64,000 bases of DNA from Paramecium octaurelia (taxonomy: Eukaryota > Ciliophora > Oligohymenophorea > Peniculida > Parameciidae): NCBI GenBank assembly GCA_905182995.1, contig CAJJDP010000106.1, positions 335,253 to 399,252 on the forward strand. The letters run 5' to 3'. Positions within the stretch are counted from its first letter, which is position 1, and the number at the start of each line of letters is the position of its first letter. Shown piece by piece: positions 1 through 11,460 of this stretch. The notes under the pieces were generated by a model that was not told where the DNA came from, ran no database searches, and saw only the letters and a list, made by a program, of their open reading frames with translations. The position numbers and the translations under genes were made by a program.

Positions 1-890
1 ACAAGATTGCTGAAGTGTTAAGTCAAACTAGATATGAAAAAGGGGGAGGATTGAGATTCGAGTCAAAGTATTAATAAGGATTTCATGCTTGGTTCATGGC
101 TAGAAATCAATCATTCAGTCCTGTCTACTAGTAAAGTAATCCGACACCCATTGTTCGCATTCGCAAGAAGATCTAAATAGATACAATGGAATCGCAAATC
201 AGCAGAGTCAATGCATTACCAATGAGATAGAAGTTTTCATAAATTCTAGGAATCAAAGATGTCAAATCAGAAAGGGGATTAAGCAAAGAGTTATCACTCA
301 AATTGTGTAAGCCTCCATCCAAAATAGCCAGAGAGTTGTTTCTTGCCGCTATTACATCTGAGAGGAAAATTGAATCCTTTAGTATTAATCAAGAAACAAA
401 TGATTAAGAGTTTGAAAATAGAATTAAGCATTTGAATGAGAATTTTACTAACACTTAGAAATGCAATTGTCCACAAATTCTGATAGTTGATGATGAACAA
501 ATCAACATCATGGCTTTGTCAATGATGCTGGATCAAATGGGCTATGCAAGTGATTCAGTATTCAATGGAGAAGAATGCGTCAATCTCATCTTTAGTAATC
601 AAAAAAAAAGTATATTTATAATCCTATAATATCTTTTAGCCAAATGTAATAAATGCAGAACATAGCAATATCGCATGATCTTCATGGATATCAATATGCC
701 CATCTTAGATGGAATCCAAACCACAATCAGAATCAAATCCAAATATGCTAACATTATAGTTATTGCATGCACTGCCTTCTCTGACACAGAAACTCGAAAC
801 ACTTGTTATAAAAGTGGAATGAGTTATCACATTCAAAAGCCAGTCAAAAAAGATTAACTAATTGAAATACTATCTTATTATCTAAATTGA
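1..890 (+). CDS. Hybrid histidine kinase, C-terminal part (5' end outside window)
   Basis: The gene enters from the left edge; the frame is open from base 3. The first residues (KIAEVLSQTRYEKGGGLRF) look like the end of a GHKL-type ATPase domain. A linker of about 120 residues follows, then a receiver domain starting ILIVDDEQIN. The receiver has the acidic pair DD, the phosphoacceptor Asp in FMDINMP, the conserved Thr in ACTAF and the Lys in QKPVKK. One 30-nt intron (610-639, GTATAT..TTTTAG) lies just before the phosphoacceptor strand. It is a multiple of three without an in-frame stop, so splicing is inferred from the paralogue at 7428-10216, which has an intron at the same place. The stop is TGA 888-890. 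Family knowledge: hybrid kinases pass phosphate from a histidine to their own receiver. The kinase core and sensor are not in the window. Confidence 0.85.
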
Positions 891-1504
891 TTGTTTATAT
901 TAGTATTAATAAGTAATTAATCTATTTCATTATTAAATAACATCATTTATCATTAGTCTATCACTGTATTATTTAACTTCATAGTCTCTTTTACAAAGAA
1001 GAAGTAAAACTTCAAACACTATATTACTCATGTACTTGAGATCTAATGTTAAAGCTTATTATAATTAGTACAAACATACTTCTAAAAATTTAGTTATTAC
1101 TCCTTTTGAAATTTCAGTGTAGCTTCAACCAATTATTAATATTTGACATAGTATTATCAAATAATCCTTACACAATATTATTCGTATTTTCTATAAAATT
1201 ATAAAAGTCATAATCAACTTAATCATTCACGATATTTTAAGTAATATCTCCATATTGACATTGATACAAATGAGAATATTGCAAATAATCACAACTTGTG
1301 TAAAAAACATCAAAACACAATCTATCGATATTATGTTTTCTTGTAAATGGACTCCTCTTTATATTCATCATCATATTAAACTCTTAATTAACTTTTTAGA
1401 AGCTTATTTTGCATAAACCGGTTGATAAATTTAAGATATTATTTGCTTAATTCTAATGGGTTATTGTAAATTAGAGTTGATTTTAGTTAATTTCAAAATA
1501 TATA
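891..1504. other. Intergenic, nothing supported
   Basis: Very AT-rich stretch between the kinase and a small open frame. Stop codons are frequent on both strands and no protein family, RNA gene or repeat was recognised. Confidence 0.5.
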
Positions 1505-1771
1505 ATGATATTGGACTATCCATTTATATAGAAGTATCAAAATCTAGAAAAATACTTTAGAAATGAGATTGATAGGTATAACAAGGAGTAGCCCAATCCA
1601 AAATTACCAGATAATATTTCTACTGTAATGACTATATAGTCAAATCTATAATTATCTATCTCATTATTGAACTAGACTCTATTTATCAGCAGGAGTTTAA
1701 ACTTACATAACAAATTATGAGTATGTTCTATTTCAAATTTTTCTAATCCATTAGTTGAAAATGGGAGTTGA
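1505..1771 (+). CDS. Possible small hypothetical protein
   Basis: An ATG at 1505 opens a frame of 71 codons (MILDYPFIQKYQNLEKYFRN at the start) that runs to TGA 1718-1720. A 27-nt GT..AG segment, GTTTAAAC..TTATGAG, covers that TGA. If it is spliced, the frame continues to TGA 1769-1771 and gives about 79 residues. The composition is protein-like (charged helix, then a more hydrophobic part), but no family is recognised. In DNA this AT-rich with a single stop codon, a frame this long can arise by chance. Confidence 0.35.
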
Positions 1772-1998
1772 TGCTACATTTGCTCAAAATAATCACAAAT
1801 AATCTCACATTTAAGTTAATAATCTATTGAATCGTATACAAATAAGGAATAGTCTACATACTCTAATAAATCTCTGATATTATTTTTGATTTAAGAAAAG
1901 GATATCTGAACAGTAGTGCATTATCAAGATTAATATAAAAATGTATTAGAAATACGCACTTTGAGTATTTATGAGTAATTAATATTTTTTCTAAAAAT

Positions 1999-2740
1999 AT
2001 GTAAACACTTGATTCAACAGTGAAATGGTTCAACAAGACTGAAGGCAGAGATAAGATATGCAAAGTTTTGCAATACGGATCCAGATTTTTAATGTGGCAC
2101 CTCAAGACAAACAGTGGAAATGAACAATTGTCCAATCAATTTAAGAATTTATTTTGTACTTGATTTGTTTATCACTATATAGAAAGCACAAGAGATGCCA
2201 GAAAGTTATTCAGATTAGCCAAGTCTCTGAATGAATTGTAAACTATAATTGATAAATTGGGATAAAATTGCAAGAATCCTCAAGAGTAGTTAGCCAAGGC
2301 ATTAAACATTTTAACCAGAGTTTGGTTTCTGTTATATTGGTATACAAATTCACTAAGGTTTTAGGTTTTTTGATAACTTGAGTGTGTTATCATCTATCAA
2401 GTTCACCACCAGCGATCCAAAGCCATTGCAAAAAAAAGCAATGACATTTTGGTTTATTGCAATCATAACAAACCTTGTTGACACTATTAGATCATTGGTT
2501 GTCAACTTCTAATATATCTAACAAAATAAATCTAATCAAAGTGCTCAACAATAAGTCTAAAATAAATAAAACCAAAACAAAGCTCTTTACCTAAACCTGA
2601 TCAAGATATTTGGAGATTTGATGCCAGCTGGTTAAGGGTCAGAGTTTTTCCCCAAAGTTTTAAAAATCAACCTTAACGATGGAGTTATAGGCCTTGGAGG
2701 TTTGATATCAGGAGCCATAGCAGCTTATTAAGCATATTGA
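1999..2740 (+). CDS. PEX11: Peroxisomal biogenesis factor 11 (PEX11)
   Basis: PEX11 is a peroxisomal membrane protein that elongates the membrane and promotes peroxisome division. The spliced frame gives 229 residues, usual for the family. It starts MQTLDSTVKWFNKTEGRDKI and carries the family segments DKICKVLQYGSRFL, STRDARKLFRLAKSLNE and LLYWFFDNLSVLSSI, then a Q/N-rich loop and a C-terminal glycine-rich hydrophobic stretch (GVIGLGGLISGAIAAYQAY). Two introns restore the frame: 2156-2182 (27 nt) and 2340-2364 (25 nt). The second falls inside the LLYW|FFDN motif, which becomes continuous only after splicing. The start at 1999 is the first ATG in frame with the conserved N-terminus. Identification rests on pattern recognition of the family, without a search. 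Confidence 0.9.
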
Positions 2741-3083
2741 TTATTATACAGAATCATATATTATAAATATCGTCATATACCAAGATCAATTTTCGATCTG
2801 AAAAGGACTGATTGATTATCATTCTCCTATTCATCAGTTGGATCCATGATTATAATATGTAATTCTAATATAAATCTTAATAGAAAATCAAAATTATATT
2901 ATAAATTCACAAATGACTTTTTACTACATTAGTTTATATTGTCATGTATATATATGTATCTTTTTATATTTATTTCAGTAATAGAGAAATATCAATGATT
3001 ATTATAAGTTTTAAGAAAATATTAATATTGATCTAATACTTTAGATTCTAATTAATAACTTTGAGTTATACTTGAAATATAAA
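2741..3083. other. Convergent intergenic spacer
   Basis: Space between the 3' ends of PEX11 (+) and RPA1 (-). It is AT-rich with no open frame worth calling and probably holds both 3' UTRs. Confidence 0.5.
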
Positions 3084-5321
3084 TCAAATATTCTTCATGT
3101 AAAATTCTATTTAGTTCAAAATAGCCTATGTGTCCGCATTTGAAATTGGAGTAATTGATTATACTGCATGCTTCACTCTTTTTACATCATTAAATTCTTC
3201 CAATTTAGAGGTTAACTTAAATCTGAACTCTTTGTACGCGGATTTGCTTAGTGCTTCATTCTTTTCTTTTTCTTTCCCTTCATCTGTCAATTGTTTAAGA
3301 AGATTAGCAGGAATATCAATTAACTAATTAGCTTATTAATCTCCTACACTAACCCAGATGTTACCGCTAGAGTCAGCTATTTTACAATTTAGAATGTATC
3401 TGAACTTAGGCTCTTTTAAGGTCAAATTACAGGATGAGCAATAATAGGCATCCAATTCTGTTGAAACTTTCTTAAGACAATTTGTACAGGATTAATAGTA
3501 AAGAGTTCCTGAGTTCTTAACTAACACTAATTATGCTCTAACATCTGAGTATATTTTTAAATTTTGATCTAATTCGCATTTATTTGATTCATTTATTAAT
3601 TCAGATATTAATTTAATCTTTGATACTGGTTCAGCCAATTTACCATCAAAATTCTATAACCAATTCTGCAAATCTTTCACTTCCTTTTAGTTTTTGTCAT
3701 AATGAATGGAAGTCTAGTAATTGTTTTATAAACTTTTTCTTCCTTAATATTCATTTATTTTTAAACTCTTGAACATGTAAATGTCTCCCACTTAGTATGG
3801 GTATTATTGAGCTAAATTTCCATAGAGTGTTATTTCAATCTCTTATAAGGAATCATCATAGACACCCAATTAAATTCTTGTTGATTTTTCATCTTTATTT
3901 TTTTATTGAAACTCTTTAACACCGCTGGAAGACTTTATAACTACTACTACATCCTATATTGATCCAACTTTTTATTGGCTGATTGAATTAAGTTTTACAA
4001 AGTTAAAGGTATTTAAAGGAATTCCAGGGACATCATCAATTTCAATAATTGAGGAATTTTGATCAAAAGTATAATCAAAGGGGAGACTTCCAATCTTTTG
4101 TAATTATTCTAAATTTTTAGCTGGCTTTACTTAGACACCTGAAAATATATAGCACCTCCCTTAAATTATGTAATCATGGAATTTCTCAGCTGCTGAATCA
4201 AAAAACATTGCAGAGACTAGATTTTCTTCATCGATGACTTAAATTCCAAACATCTTACCATCCTTCTAATTTTTAGTAGTATAACTTTTTATTTCGTTAA
4301 CTTTAACAACTCTGCCTCTAAAGGGTTATTAAAAACTAGGATTGATTTAATAAAGAGGGAAGAACTATTAAAAAATAATAAATTTTTACATCAATTTAAG
4401 GATTATTTTTATTATTTCTTTAATTCTGTATTTTATTATTGAATTGATTATTCTGTTATTATTATTATTATTATTATTACTATTGTTATGGCTGAATTTA
4501 TACTCTCAGTTATTATTTTTTTAAGTTTTACTATTAATTTAGTTAATCCTGGTTATTTTTGGTTTATTAAATCTATTAAAATTATTGATTTTGCGCCATC
4601 TAATCATAGGATTGCTTCTAAACTTAAGCCTTTTGCTATTATTGAACTAATTCTGTCTAAGGCGGATCGGCTTATTGTTGTTTTTAGAATTTAGTTTTAC
4701 TTAATGAAATCTTAATCTACAAATTTAACATAATAGCATTACTCCTTGTTTCGGTTTGTCTTCCTGCTTATTTGGTATTTCTTATATGTTTTGTTGTATT
4801 GTATTTTTGGGCTAATTGCAGCCAATAGATTGGGATTTGTGATTTGAAAACAATAAATCGTCGATCCCAGCAAATTCGTAATCATCTAGAGAGGTAGCTC
4901 CATTAGGATTTTAGTAACCGTTCGCAACATAAGATTTGAAGGACATTGGTTGGCCAATAATTTTTTCAAGAATTTAAAGTCTTTCAAATTCTAAAATTAA
5001 TATTGGAAAATCGTCGCCCTCAACAGGCCTTCCCAAAATTCGAAAACTTGTGACTTTAATTAAAGGGTATTTCACTAAGGGGTCTGTTTCCCTTAGTTGA
5101 ACAAAGTCTGGATTTGGAGTTCTAAAAAATAAGGCTTTCATTTTAGCATAGCCATCAGAAACGCGGAAACATAACAATTAATCCAATTTCTCCTTGGATG
5201 ATTGAGGAAAATAGTTCTCCACAATTTACAAAGTATAATTGCAATCGATCTTCTATTTCAAATCTGTCACATTCTATCCTTGTTGTACAATTTTTCGAAC
5301 TGCTTCAAATGTTAAATTCAT
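3084..5321 (-). CDS. RPA1: Replication protein A large subunit (RPA1/RPA70)
   Basis: RPA1 binds single-stranded DNA in replication and repair. The spliced product is about 728 residues, slightly longer than usual. The N-terminal OB-fold (MNLTFEAVRKIVQQ..) is followed by a linker very rich in Gln, encoded mainly by TAA/TAG; a run of TTA triplets on the plus strand near 4457-4480 is part of it. Two central OB-folds follow (PFRGRVVKVNEIKSYT; VNEIKS, IPLNTFNFVKLNSI). The C-terminal OB-fold has a zinc ribbon with CTNC about residue 585 and CSSC 18 residues later, then FRFKLTSKLEEFND. Introns: 4717-4742 (26 nt) in the linker and 4365-4389 (25 nt) just before the first central OB-fold. The stop is TGA, complement of 3084-3086. 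It is transcribed divergently from the TTLL gene. Confidence 0.93.
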
Positions 5322-5507
5322 AAATTAATGTAGTAATAATCAGAACTTGAAAATTTTTAGGTCGATTGGTCTCACGTAAGTAAACCGAAATTGAGTGAAA
5401 AGAGAACAAAAAAACAAGAAATCAAATAAACTGCTTAAACTGAAGTGAATGTCTATGACAGAATCTCAATTTGTTTTAGATATAGGATCTCCACATTAAT
5501 TACTCAA
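5322..5507. promoter_or_regulatory. Divergent promoter region of RPA1 and the TTLL gene
   Basis: Only 186 bases separate the start codons of RPA1 (-) and the tubulin ligase-like gene (+), so both promoters must lie here or inside the flanking coding DNA. No defined motif was recognised. Confidence 0.5.
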
Positions 5508-7322
5508 ATGGGGAAACCATAATATTACTGCAAATTTGATCCTAAATTAAAAAAGACAGTCCAGCCAAATAACAACCAAAAGAAGAATTTAGAAGAATAG
5601 TTATCTAAAATAGCTGCTCAATTAGAATTGAGTTGTCGATTCATCACTAGATCTATGTTTTAAATAACTAGATAGCCTTTACTTAAGTCAATGGGAAGTA
5701 AGTATTGTAATATATACATAAGTTGATATAAGAAGCGTATTAAATAAAGCACAGAATGATAAAGAATTTCAGAAGTTATATTTGGATTTAGATGACTAAA
5801 GTGAAGAATAAAGGAAAAAGGAGGAGGAAACTGAAAAAATATTGGCTCAAATATAACCATTATCTGAAGCTCAAGTCAAGGAGGAAATTGAAAAATTGCG
5901 GAAAAAACACAATTTAAATCAAAATTAATATTTATATGTAATATAAGGATCATACTTTGATGATATCAAAACCCTCTTTAATTAATTAGGTATAGTATTC
6001 AATTTCTTATTTTACTAGGTTGGGTAGAAATAGAGGACGTTTACACTTAAGTTTATGATTTCAAATTTTGTTATTTAAAGAAATTTTTGCATAAACCAAT
6101 CCCCGAATAAGTTGTAAGTAGATTTGCTAGTACTAAATTATTGACAACAAAATTTGGATTGGCTAGATCTCTTAAAAGTTGTTTTATTTTAGGAGGGGTC
6201 GACCCTAACACATTCTTTCCTAGATGCTATGATTTAAGTGATGAAGGTGATTTCGAAGACTTTTTGGAGGAATACAAATTTACGTTTGCAGAAAACTATC
6301 TCAAGAAAAACCCTAAGGATGAAGAAAAGATACTTATTGCAATATAAATATTAGATTCTAAATTGTTGCCAATCTAAAATAAAATTAATAGAATTGTACA
6401 ATTTAATTAATATTTAGACTGCTGATGATTATCCAGTTTGTACTCCTTAATAATGGTAAATATTATACAATAAACCAGAGCCTAAGTAAGAAATTGTTTA
6501 ATTTACTAATCCAAATATTATGGAATCAGTTAAAGAAAAATTATCAAGTTTAGCAGCTGTTGACCCTTAATTTAAAATTTCAAAAGGAGAGAATATTTGG
6601 GTCACAAAACCTTGTGGGTTGTCAAGAGGAAGAGGAGTCAAATATTTTAAAGAGTTAGAAGAGATTTTGGCTTATACTTTTGGAGCTAAGGATGTGAATT
6701 TTGTTGCTTAAAAATGCTTAGAAAATATAATGACAATCGAAAAAAGGAAATTTGATATAAGATAATGGATGATCGTATCAGATATTCAACCTTTGACGAT
6801 TTGGATGTATAAAGAATGTTATGTTCGATTTTGTGGTGTCGAGTATAATACAGAGGACTTAAAAAATAGGTATGACTTATTTAATACTATCGTAGGTATG
6901 CTCATTTAACCAATTTCAGTGTGTAAAAACATAATGAAGACAATTAGGAGGAGAAGTTGATGATGAGTTAAGAGGAGTTTGCTTAGGTTTTGAAGAATAG
7001 AGGATTTGATTTTGAGAGTTAAGTTAGAGAATAATTCAAAAGCATTATTATAGCCACAATGAAATCATGTTAAAAGTCTATTGAAATAAGAAAGAATACT
7101 TTTGAGGTATTTGGATTAGATTTCATCGTTGATGAGGATTGCAATCCTTGGTTAATCGAAGTAAATGCTTCACCAACGTTTGCATTTTCAACTCCTGTAA
7201 CTGAAAGGTTAAACAAAATGGGCTTAACAGATTTGGGTTAATTTATAGTTGAACATGTTTACAATAAAACTAAGAAAAAGAACTATGGAGGGTGGGAATT
7301 AATTTATAAATAAAAATTATGA
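5508..7322 (+). CDS. Tubulin-tyrosine-ligase-like protein, TTLL3/8-type glycylase
   Basis: TTLL enzymes add amino acids to tubulin side chains using an ATP-grasp fold; TTLL3/8 members add the first glycine and act on ciliary microtubules. The spliced protein has about 570 residues. An upstream region contains FFPRCYDLSDEGDFEDF, resembling the N-terminal block of TTLL3-type enzymes. The ATP-grasp core has WVTKPCGLSRGRGVKYF, FDIRQWMIVSDIQPLTIW, RYAHLTNFSVQKHN and FGLDFIVDEDCNPWLIEVNA. Four introns were needed: 5698-5722, 5990-6018, 6396-6417 and 6870-6895 (25, 29, 22 and 26 nt). Each rejoins a conserved block. The start at 5508 is the first ATG of this frame; an ATG at 5453 opens a different frame. 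Assignment to TTLL3/8 rather than TTLL10 is inference from the SRGRG motif and the N-terminal block. Confidence 0.88.
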
Positions 7323-7427
7323 TGATAATTATGTTAATTTCAATATTTAATTCTATCTTAACTGATGTTCAATTTATTATAAATATTTAATAATATAAAA
7401 GATATTTATATTGAATACTAATCAAAA

Positions 7428-10216
7428 TCAGGCAAAAAGATAACATAGAAGTTTCTGTAGCTCATTTTTATTGACAGGTTTACTTATAAAATGAGACATG
7501 CCTACTTCATAACAGTATTGTTTGGTTTCACTGTCATTGAAGGCTGTGCAAGCAATAATTATGGGAGCATCTTCCTTGTATTTCTCAATTATGGCTTTAG
7601 TAGTAGCAAATCCATCCATGATTGGCATATTGATGTCCATAAATATGCAATTGTATAAACAATGGGCTAGTCATATATTTCATAAATTTCTTACCTTGAT
7701 CCAATTTAGCTAGTGCTTCTTGGCCATTGTAGGATGCATCTGATTCCTGATTGAAAGACTTTAACATAAGTTACAATCCTAAAATATTAATCATCTCATC
7801 ATCAACAATGAGAATCTATTTGCAACTGCAATTCACAATTACATTCTCAAATTCATCACAGGAAATTTTTTTGCTGGATTTACATTATTTTGGAATAGGA
7901 GTGTTTCTGATATCTTAAAATTATAGTCTTTTTTAATAATCCTCTTCGTTTGTTTCCTCATTAATACTGTCTAATTCCTTAGTAGTTTATTTAATTTATT
8001 TTGAATAGAGAGCTCCAAATTTATCCTTAGTAGTAAAACGTTCTTTCACTTAGTCATCGTGGAGGCTCTTCACTTTTGGCAATAAAACAGTACTAAAGTT
8101 ATTCGTTATTTGGTTTTTGAATTAACTTATTCCTAAATCAATCTGAGATTGTTTAAGATCAATAACAGCATTTTTTCCTACTTTTACTATTCCACTAGCA
8201 TTATCTTAAGGAGCAGTAAGAGTATAATTGATACTGAAAGGTTCATTAACAATCTTGAAAACCACCGTTGTACCTTTACTCTCTTAATCACTATAATATC
8301 TTATTCCGCCGCCCTCTTCGTATTTTAGATTGCCTAAACTCATGGCAATCTTATTGCATAAAAAACTGCCTAATCCAAATCCTGCAGTATTTTTAGATAT
8401 CTTTTTTTCCTGTTTATAATCATATTTAAGCATTTCAGTTAGATTATCGATTTCATTTTGGGTCATCCCTATACCTGTATCTTGGATTTCAAATTAAACA
8501 TATTTGTTTTATTAAATTGATTTCACTATTATTTTGATACCTCCTTAGGATGTAAACTTTTGGGCATTCTATATCAGAGTGATCAATATTTGTTTAAGTC
8601 TTCTTCCATCAGTTAAAATAGTTTTCTCAGCCAAAAAGATTTCATAGGTAATTTTGAGTCCCTTTTGTTAGAGCGTATGGAGAAAGATATTTATGACTTC
8701 TTCCAACAATTAAAAGATCTAAATTATTACATTATTTACATCTATCTTTTCCAATTGCAACTCAAGTTTTTTCCCTTATATATTATTGTAATCCACCATG
8801 TCTAATACAAAGTTATGCATTATCAACCCCATAGATTTAATAGGCAGAAAATAGGAAAGCATATCAGAATTAGAGTATTTTTCAATGGCAACTTAGGCTA
8901 TGGCCAATAAATAATTTAAGGAGGTTCCAAATTCGTGTGACATTGTGCTTAGGAGTTACTTCAAAATAGCAAATATGTATTTCTATTTTAAAAATCTGTC
9001 TCTTTCCTCTAGTTCCAAAAATTGTATTTTGAATTCATGTGTGAAAATAATTTTAATAAAGTAATTGTTGAGTTTTGGATGACTGTAATCAAGGATCTGA
9101 ACCATCAATGGTGGTTTGGTTGCTCGAATTTAATCTAGCAAATTTTGTAGAGAACAGCCTGGGTTCTTCCATTACAGTATGGATTTGGAATTCGAGTCAA
9201 TTTTGTTGATTATTAAATCATGGAGGATAGATTACAAACTAATTTTTAAGTCTTTCAGTATTGAACATTAATTCTAAAAACTCGTTTCGTTAAATTGGTC
9301 ATCCAAATACAATACAGAGAAATTGGGATCTGACATTCTTTCGGGGATTGAATCATAACCCGTATACTGTATTTTTGAGTGAACCAATATTTCTGGTTTC
9401 TTTTAATTTTTCTGCATATAACCCAAAAGATTGAAACTTTGAATGGACATTAAACAAAGAAAAGCAAAAATACTACGAAAGATTTGATGTATTTCATTAG
9501 CAGTTCCTAATGTAAATAGGAGTATTAGTAAAGCTATTGTTTATATATTTTGTAATAATACCTAGCCATTCTAGCATTAACAGTTTAGAAACTTATTGAA
9601 ACGCTATTAGACGAATTATTATATGATATGCCCCTGTAAAATATTTATATTGCGAATTTGGCATCAAAAAAAAAATTAAGATAGCTTAACTCAACAGTAT
9701 TAATCTTTAAAAAAGCTCTGGAAGTTTAAGTTTATAAAGTAAGAGTAACGCAAACATTCCGGCAAGTTCCAAAGCCAATGCTATAATCTCTTTTGGTTCC
9801 TCAAATTCTGTGAATGCGATAATAGTCGAAATGCACTGAGTTGTAATTAGACTAATAAAAATTTTCATAATTAAATAACATCGCTATAATAGTATATAAT
9901 TAATCAATAATACAAAACAACCTATCTCTTCAAATTAGCATGATTTATCATAAATAACATAAATCGATTTATAAATTATGTTACTAGTAAACGAACGAAA
10001 CCTATTTCTGATCGTCGGATTTCAAAATACTTTTAAAAATATATTTTTATATCTGTTCTTAAATTGGGTAAATTTATTCGTACAATATGCATTTGTAATA
10101 TATCTAATAAAAATTAATATAAAATGTAATAACACCAATAACAGATCCCTGATTCTGTCCCCTTGGATATATTGTTGGCTCAATTGAAAAATCCCTTGAT
10201 TGTCAGAGAAGACCAT
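7428..10216 (-). CDS. Hybrid histidine kinase with membrane N-terminus
   Basis: Signal-transduction kinase of about 891 residues. The N-terminal part, starting MVFSDNQGIFQLSQQYIQGD, has several hydrophobic segments (RIRDLLLVLLHFILIFIRYI; then KIFISLITTQ, LALELAGMFALLLLY, LLSQAILIFFLM). The core has the phosphoacceptor in TMSHEFGTSLN, the N box LIQNAQKFT, the G1 box DTGIGM and the G2 box GFGLGS. A receiver follows: ILIVDDEMIN, FMDINMPIMDG, ACTAF, SKPVNK. Introns: 10058-10083, 9928-9958, 9534-9561 and 7667-7694 (26, 31, 28, 28 nt). With these the frame is continuous from 10216 to TGA 7428-7430. The two upstream introns are inferred only from frame. An ATG at 9868 is a fallback start and would give 794 residues. 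The last intron sits at the same receiver position as in the kinase at 1-890. Confidence 0.85.
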
Positions 10217-10269
10217 TAATCATGTATTTGCCATTTATAATAAAAGTGTTAAAGTAAAAACATCATCAA
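10217..10269. promoter_or_regulatory. Very short divergent promoter interval
   Basis: If the kinase starts at 10216 (-) and the next gene at 10270 (+), only 53 bases separate the two start codons. Both genes would share a compact promoter. No motif was recognised. Confidence 0.4.
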
Positions 10270-11378
10270 ATGCCCGAAATAATAAATAATAATTATGAAT
10301 TGTTAGCCGATAAATATCTGCTTTTAAGTAATGCTTTACCAGGATGTTCCCCTGAGTTAATTGTGGAGGAATTCGAGAAAGTTGTGTAAGTAGTAGAGAA
10401 ATGCTGCAATTAATTTATTGAGAAAATGAAAAAGGTAATTAAAGATCTATAAGCATTTGCAAATTACGATACTCAAGTTTTGAAAGGATATTTAACACAA
10501 GCAACTGATGTTTTTTAAAGATGCTTTTATTTAGCCGAAAAAGACTTAACTAGTTTTGATGTTGACTTTTTGATGGAAAATTTCACTAATCCAGAAAACA
10601 GCATTCAAAATCACTTACTAACATTGATATTCGAAAGAAATTAAAATCTATAAAACGTGATGTCAAAAGTTTATACAGAATAACTGGATTTTGCAGCATC
10701 CTTCCGTGCATAATTTGAATAATTGTGTAATACTAACCATTTTGAACCATTAAACAAATTATTAAATAATCAGAAATAATTTTGGTCCAACAGAGTAAAA
10801 AAACAAATCTAGACATAAAAACAATTAATGGAAGAATAATAGGCATAATAAGTATTGGTATAATCAATTATCTAATTTGCTCCTTAAATATAATAATTTT
10901 AATAGCAATAATAATATCAATAGTAATAATAATAAGTATAGTAATAATCTTAAATAATTTAATCGCAGATTTAGTAATAACCTCAATAAGATTAATCATG
11001 GTTAACTAAATCCTAAATGATTTCAATTGAAGCTGGAAATCAATAGCTGATTGAGACTATGCTTAAATTAAGAGCTCACACTCATGAATTAATGCAACAG
11101 CATGATAAAGAGTCAAAAAAAGACCCCAAAAGACATTGCAAATTAGAAGGTGGAGGATCCTTTGGGTAATGAATTCATCGTTACATTCTAGTTATTGCTG
11201 GACAGGTGGGTATGGCTGGAAGGGAACTATTTACGAAGGCTTGGAATTATCTAATTAGTGTCCTTAGTGCCAAGTTCTAAATTAGGACATGCATAATACA
11301 GCTAAAAAATTGTATGATCTAGAGTACAGAGACAAAGGAACGTGGTGGGTTAGAGCTTGGTTTTTATATAAGAGATGA
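10270..11378 (+). CDS. Gln-rich protein of unknown function with conserved C-terminal domain
   Basis: Spliced product of 360 residues starting MPEIINNNYELLADKYLLLS. The first 180 residues are predicted mainly helical with scattered Cys. Residues about 190-255 are a Gln-rich low-complexity stretch written mostly with TAA and TAG. The last 100 residues look like a folded domain: HCKLEGGGSF, GYCWTGGYGWKG, CPQC and GTWWVRAWFLYKR. The Cys/His content (HCKL, YCW, CPQC) could bind zinc; that is inference. One intron, 11166-11191 (26 nt, GTAATG..TTCTAG), splits GG|T of SFGYCW and removes an early TGA. The stop is 11376-11378. No family is recognised. Confidence 0.8.
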
Positions 11379-11460
11379 TTATTTTTAATTTATAGCATAA
11401 ATAAAGGAATATTCAGTTACTTATAAATAATTTTTAATATATCAAATCTATCATTTCAAT

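Noticed and set aside
1863..2135. Minus-strand frame of 90 codons
   Set aside because: It is opposite the first exon of PEX11, which is clearly the coding strand.
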